In this document: one piece after another, positions 17,863 to 21,826 of the stretch
Layout of the letters: every line of letters begins with the position of its first letter
Position numbering within the stretch: the first letter of the stretch is position 1
Assembly: GCA_024364805.1 (NCBI GenBank)
Contig: CM044489.1
Location: forward strand, 165,766,795 to 165,788,620
Reading direction: 5' to 3'
Source: Euprymna scolopes
Taxonomy: Eukaryota; Mollusca; Cephalopoda; Sepiida; Sepiolidae
Length of the DNA: 21,826 bases
Translations under genes and position numbers: made by a program
Notes under the pieces: generated by a model
The model's database searches: none
Seen by the model: the letters and a program-made list of their open reading frames with translations, nothing else
Told to the model about the DNA's origin: nothing

Positions 17863-17895
17863 ACAGAGGTCAAATTTTTTTAATTTGACCTCTGT
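17863..17895. repeat. Perfect 14-bp stem hairpin
   Basis: ACAGAGGTCAAATT and its exact reverse complement are separated by five T residues. It lies within the Helitron at 17321-18218. Confidence 0.9.
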
Positions 17896-18219
17896 TATGA
17901 CGCCTTAACATTTTTTGGGGGGGCTCACATCAAGTTATTAAGTTAGATTCATATCCAAGGAACCTATATCGAAAATTTCAAGCGTTTAGACCCAAAATTG
18001 GCGGAAGAGTTTGGTAGAGTTTTCAAAGGTCAAATCGTTGAACTTTGACCCCTTAAAAGCTAAATTTCTGGCCGAAATCCGATCACGTAGATTTTTCCAA
18101 ATCTCAGTACCCAGTATATCAAATTTTGAGTCTTTAGACTGAAAATTGAGAGAGTTATTGTGTAAGGAAATCAACACACACACACAGACAGACACTTTCA
18201 CTTTTATAGATACATAGAT

Positions 18220-18590
18220 TACTAAGAAAGAAGATTAAAAAAATGATATCTCGAACCTTTTCTTGAAATTCATGTAATTTTAAAGATTTTCATCTCATTA
18301 TAATGAATCTTTTGGGTCTGTGTGATGGTTTCGTCTCTTAAATATACTCATATTTAAAAAGGGTTTTGCATTGTAAAACATTAAGAATTCTTGTTCTATT
18401 CCTATTTCTAACTATTTATGACTTACTGACGCCATTACTCCGGTTGACGCTTATCAACATTGGTTCATGAATCCAAATCACCAGATTTGTTCTTGACCCT
18501 TAATATTCAACCGTGGATTAACAGCAAATTACTAGCAAATGTACATTAATTATTTAACATTTATGAGAGAAAGAGTGTGCAAATACGAAC
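18220..18590. other. Unassigned AT-rich sequence
   Basis: No gene. The phrase at 18489-18516 repeats one at 15048-15078. Confidence 0.5.
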
Positions 18591-18690
18591 CAACCCATAT
18601 AGCCAAGTGATCGACTACAGATAAATTCAAATAAAATAACTTTGTAAACACTGTAGACTGTTATCCTCTATCCACTGCATCACAGCCCTC
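18591..18690 (-). repeat. SINE-like tRNA head, weak
   Basis: On the minus strand, TGATGCAGTGGATAGAGG (near 18681) looks like an A box and GGTTGGTTCGTATTTGC (near 18598) like a degenerate B box, about 85 bases apart. The first part shares 20 identical bases with 19151-19171 in the opposite orientation. Confidence 0.35.
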
Positions 18691-18956
18691 GGAGGGGGAT
18701 CAAAGTTGGATTTTGTATCCTTAAAAATCTAATTTTGTGTTTTTATCTGGTCTTCGATTGTTAATATTATATTTTTATTTTTATGTTTTTGGAATCCTTT
18801 GAGACCAGGCTTCATAATTTGTGTATGTGTTCTTTGGTGGACTGTTACTTAAAAAGTAGAACGATAAAATTGTCGACCTAAAGACAACTACACTACAACT
18901 TCATTTGAAAACTTTTATTGAATAAATCAGTTCAGATTATGTATTAGAGTTGACAT

Positions 18957-19427
18957 CTATTCAATATAGCTGCCTTCAGACTCAATCACCGCCTCAATAC
19001 CGGTCCAGAACTGGGAGCATGCCTTTTCCACAAATGCCAGCAGGAGCTGGGTAAATACTCAGCAGATAGTGATGATCAGGCTGGATTTTGTGTTGTGAGA
19101 GGTCATGTTGGTGACGTTCTCGATGTATGACCAAACGAAGGCTCGTGGCACAGTGGATAGAGGATAACAGGGCAAGAGATAGACAAGTGAGAGAAGGGTA
19201 CAAAGTCGTAGCACTCTTTCTTGGTCATTTTGGATCTGTAGGCTGGCACCATATCCTGCTGCCACACCCAGGGTCTGACAACAGCCACATGATTGCACCA
19301 GGGAATCACCACACTCTTTAGCACATCCAGGTACGCTTTGGTATTGACTTTCAAGCTAACCTTGAAGTGTGAGGTGGCATGATGTGGCCCTCGCTTGAAA
19401 TCAAACTAAAGACCATAACTGTGGGTC
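18957..19427 (-). pseudogene. mariner-type transposase pseudogene (C-terminal half)
   Basis: On the minus strand the reading begins VMVFSLISSEGHIMPPH, shifts frame, and goes on LKVNTKAYLDVLKSVVIPWC then VRPWVWQQDMVPAYRSK and CYDFVPFSH. After another shift it ends WSYIENVTNMTSHNTKSSLI, then FVEKACSQF, WTGIEAVIESEGSYIE and a stop at 18957-18959. This is the second half of a D,D34D mariner transposase. The second catalytic Asp (QQD, codon at 19253-19255) is kept, but the SPDLNP motif with the third Asp is not readable. About four residues also seem lost after the QQD block. At least two frameshifts and one internal stop make it dead. An AATAAA on the minus strand lies at about 18914-18919. The inverted terminal repeats could not be located, and the sequence upstream of 19427 is doubtful. 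Confidence 0.85.
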
Positions 19428-19789
19428 GTCTGATACATTGAGCTGTGAACTCAAGCAGTAAAGCATCCTAATTTGCATTTTGTCAATGGTCCTGTTGTCA
19501 TAACTTGGATTGATAGATAGCATAAGTTGTACACCGGCGCATCTCCGATCTCGCTCCTATCACTCTTGAGATTTGTACACAACTGGCCAACTGGTAGATG
19601 GTCTGCAACAAAAAAATAAAACCGGTTTTTATCAAACGGAAATGGAATCATGTCGTCTCTCCTAGGGAGAGAATTTTATCGTTCCTCCCACTAATTTGCA
19701 ACTTGATATTTGTAAGCATTTGTGTCATAGCTATAATCTGTAATTTATTAATAATATTATGTAAATTTATCATTTTTGTCGTAGTTGCA

Positions 19790-20030
19790 ATCTGTGACTT
19801 CATAGTTGTTTTTTCACTACGTTTAAGCCACCTCAACTTCTTCACGTGATTAACCATGATGGGATAGGAATGCTGAGTCTTGTAATTATGGATTTCATAG
19901 TTGTTGTCTCACCACGTTTTGATCAACTAATCTCCTGGATTTCTTAAGTAAGATTGAAACTCCTATCTTCAGACAATACTCACCTGAAACCATATAGATC
20001 AAATGTCTCCATCCACTGCACCACGCAAAA
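19790..20030 (-). mobile_element. SINE-like element related to the fold-back SINEs
   Basis: On the minus strand, A box TGGTGCAGTGGATGG (20023-20009) is followed 62 bases later by B box-like GTTTCAATCTTAC (about 19960). The 3' part (19848-19808) reads GTGAAGAAGTTGAGGTGGCT then TAAACGTAGTG, a diverged form of the CTGAAGAAGG...GAAACGTTGTG module of the fold-back elements. A partial second copy of the tail (CAAAACGTGGTGAGACAACA) lies at about 19890-19925. No inverted arm is evident, so this may show the ordinary, non-palindromic form of the family. Confidence 0.5.
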
Positions 20031-20039
20031 CAATGTGTA

Positions 20040-21080
20040 CAAAAATTATGAAGCATGATCTACAAGGATTCAAAAAAAAAAAATATATACTAGAAGTATA
20101 GATTGAACATACCAAGACGGTAGGTAGATAGATGAGAAAAATACTGAAATCTAAAAAAAATTATGCCTCCATAATATAACCCCCACATTCGATTGGTACC
20201 ATAGAATATATTTGTGAAGAGTCTGAATGAAAAAGAGCAGTAAATGAAAACACCATCCAGGTTTTGTTTGGAAGGGCACAGTAAAATACGGAAGAGGTTT
20301 ATTATTGCTCAAATTCCGTAGAAAACCATTTATCATAACTAGTGACATGGTAAAAGACTAATTCATGGATGCATAGTGAGTTTCAAGGGTGCTGGAAATT
20401 TTGGTAAACATGTTGTCACTCTGAATCCGGGGAACACCACCTGTTTTTGTTGTAGTTATGCTCTGTGATTCGGACATGGCATTCACTCTAGGTGTATTGA
20501 ACTGACTACATCCGAAGGAGAGTCATGCAAATATTAAATTGACAAGTACCCCCGCCTCAGTCACAAGCACCCCCTCCTCCTCAGTCACTAGGGGAGATGA
20601 AGCCGTTAGGTTTTTACAGTTTGGACACTTATTTAGTACTCATCATGTTCGACGTTATTTAGCTTTTGAGATCTAATGAGAACCAGTGTGTCAATGTATT
20701 CCTATTTACTTGCATCCCCATGAGGGCAGAGTAGACACAAGGTCAGGTTTTAATGTGGGAAAACTCCAGCTCCCAAAAAGAGTTCCTCTAGATAGGAACA
20801 AAAATAAAAATTGTCTCGGTCATGAAGCATTAATAGACGCTTCAGCTTGTCAATAGACATCAATACAGAGAAATACGGAATAACCCCCCCCACCACCACC
20901 ACCAACCTCCTCATGTTCAAAACGGCTTTCGGAATAAACAACCTTTGCAGGTTGGACAACCAGTGCACATTTCACCGAAAAATCTTTTCTCTGTATCACA
21001 ATGCAGAGAAATCTCTTGAAAAGCTCTCTGTTTGCTTTATTCTTCTTGTAAAATGGTTTCTTTAAAGGTTTTAAATCATA
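20040..21080. other. Unassigned sequence
   Basis: It includes C-rich stretches at 20550-20575 and 20884-20906 and a segment near 20445 (TTGTTGTAGTTATGCTCTGT) that echoes the SINE tail at 19775-19795. The frames at 20151-20348, 20750-20968 and 20847-21065 show no domains. No gene is called. Confidence 0.5.
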
Positions 21081-21176
21081 TTAAAAGGTGGACATCTTTT
21101 CTTTTTTTCTATCCTTGTCTAGTGCTTAAAAGGTGGACATCTTTTCTTTTTTTTTTTTTTATCCTTGTCTAGTGCT
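21081..21176 (+). repeat. Tandem duplication with variable T-run
   Basis: The unit TTAAAAGGTGGACATCTTTT ... ATCCTTGTCTAGTGC occurs twice (21081-21125 and 21126-21176). The copies differ mainly in the length of the internal T-run. Confidence 0.92.
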
Positions 21177-21438
21177 GGAGTCCGTCATAATTATTTGGAT
21201 GATGATCATCATGAATTTTCTCTCATGGCTAAGTTCCAGAATTGTCAGTTCAAATATCTGAACTCTGAAGAATTTGTGTCAGAGAAGAAGTAGGGGGTCA
21301 TCTGACCGCAGATTTTTTTTTTTTTTTACCTTCCGGATATCCATGATCAATAAATGTAAATGTATGTACATAAACCTATATCTTACATAAAGACATAGGT
21401 TTGGCCAAAATATGTTTTGTATATGAATTCAACATTAA
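21177..21438. other. Unassigned sequence
   Basis: Non-coding, with a 15-T run near 21313. No recognised element. Confidence 0.6.
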
Positions 21439-21439
21439 A

Positions 21440-21481
<42 letters not shown>
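21439..21481. repeat. Compound (CA)n(TA)n microsatellite
   Basis: About 13 CA units run straight into about 8 TA units. The minus-strand frame over it encodes only a Cys/Val repeat and is not a gene. Confidence 0.95.
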
Positions 21482-21800
21482 GAGTTGCAATTTCACAAAA
21501 TGATCAATCATAACAATTATGAAGGAAAGTAAATTGAGGTCTTCCATCTTGATAAATACAGAGGTCAATATCTTATTTATAGACATTTATTATGAAAGCA
21601 AAGAATATTGTTTTACTTATATATATATTATATACAAATTCCATGCATTTTAACCTGACGATTCTCTATGTGGATGTAATTAGTAATATTTTCATTACTA
21701 CTAACTAGCTCTACTCATGTATTGAACAGTGTTGAAATAAATGCTGGAAATCGATGCATAAAATATATCTTATACATTATAGGGGCATAATAATAATGAT
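21482..21800. other. Unassigned AT-rich sequence
   Basis: Holds short TA stretches. AGCTCTACTCATGTATTGAA (21709) echoes 339-358. No gene. Confidence 0.6.
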
Positions 21801-21826
21801 AATATATATATATATATATATATATA
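21801..21826. repeat. (AT)n microsatellite at window end
   Basis: TA repeats run to the last base of the window and may continue beyond it. Confidence 0.9.

Larger units (their letters stand above)
17321..18218 (-). mobile_element. Non-autonomous Helitron, complete, minus strand
   Basis: The 5' end on the minus strand is TCTATGTATCTATAAAAGTG, with A before it (T at 18219 on the plus strand). The 3' end is ATGCTAG, with T after it (A at 17320). The 898-bp element thus sits in an A/T target. Its start matches the Helitron at 3328 (TATCTATAAA and GTGA). Close to the 3' end it carries a tRNA-like promoter. The 5' half holds three degenerate repeats of a module built on TTTAGAC and AAAATTG, plus a perfect 14-bp hairpin. 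A poly(A) run lies at 17363-17383 on the plus strand. The ORFs across it have no recognisable Rep or helicase motifs. Confidence 0.8.

Noticed and set aside
19127-19321. Plus-strand and second minus-strand ORFs over the mariner relic
   Set aside because: They are other-frame shadows of the transposase pseudogene.
20151-20348. Minus-strand 65-codon ORF as a gene
   Set aside because: No domain, no context. Aromatic-rich composition is typical of chance frames in such AT-rich DNA.
21383-21586. Minus-strand ORF with a Cys-Val repeat
   Set aside because: The repeat is the translation of the CA/TA microsatellite at 21439-21481.

Overview
The window is AT-rich (roughly 70% by eye), rich in microsatellites, and made up almost entirely of decayed or non-autonomous transposable elements. 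Rolling-circle Helitrons, hAT, mariner and pogo DNA transposons, at least four non-LTR retrotransposon relics and tRNA-derived SINEs sit together, with no operons or long ORFs. That indicates an animal nuclear genome, most likely an invertebrate. The Helitron termini and LINE tail proteins would fit a mollusc or another lophotrochozoan, but the sequence does not prove this. I found no host gene, rRNA or functional tRNA. All ORFs of 60-124 codons appear to be chance frames, low-complexity tracts or transposon debris, except one weak candidate terminal exon near 15964-16299.

Layout. 37-104: a minus-strand Helitron-like terminus. 1175-1867: a 5'-truncated LINE tail ending in an A-rich tail. 1868-2822: two abutting fold-back elements with a SINE-like core, the first split by a hAT MITE that still has a perfect 8-bp target duplication. 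3328-3885: a complete short Helitron. 4440-5050: a LINE fragment with a restriction-like endonuclease domain. 5198-5537: a second hAT MITE. Up to 5930: a Helitron 3' end. 6372-6795: a pair of 66-bp direct repeats. 7168-7236: a near-perfect hairpin. 7604-8009: fourteen 29-bp tandem repeats. 8369-8527: a pogo-like MITE. 8590-8890: a second endonuclease-type LINE relic on the minus strand. 9091-9957: two adjacent inverted-repeat elements. 10717-12724: short local duplications around a CT microsatellite.

13019 marks a possible Helitron 5' end. 13951-14440 holds the best-preserved fold-back SINE. A polypyrimidine tract (14610-14815) and a stretch of somewhat higher GC (14820-16300) follow. 16700-17160 is a LINE tail relic. 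17321-18218 is a minus-strand Helitron with its A/T target site intact. 18957-19427 is a mariner transposase pseudogene. 18590-18690 and 19790-20030 are SINE-like copies on the minus strand. The remainder to 21826 is short duplications and microsatellites.

Nothing here works together as a pathway. The most interesting pattern is a tRNA-headed SINE family whose 3' domain carries a repeated CTGAAGAAG...GAAACG motif. At two or three loci this domain is present in inverted orientation at both ends, giving long fold-back arms. The second is that both complete Helitrons carry Pol III A-box and B-box-like sequence.
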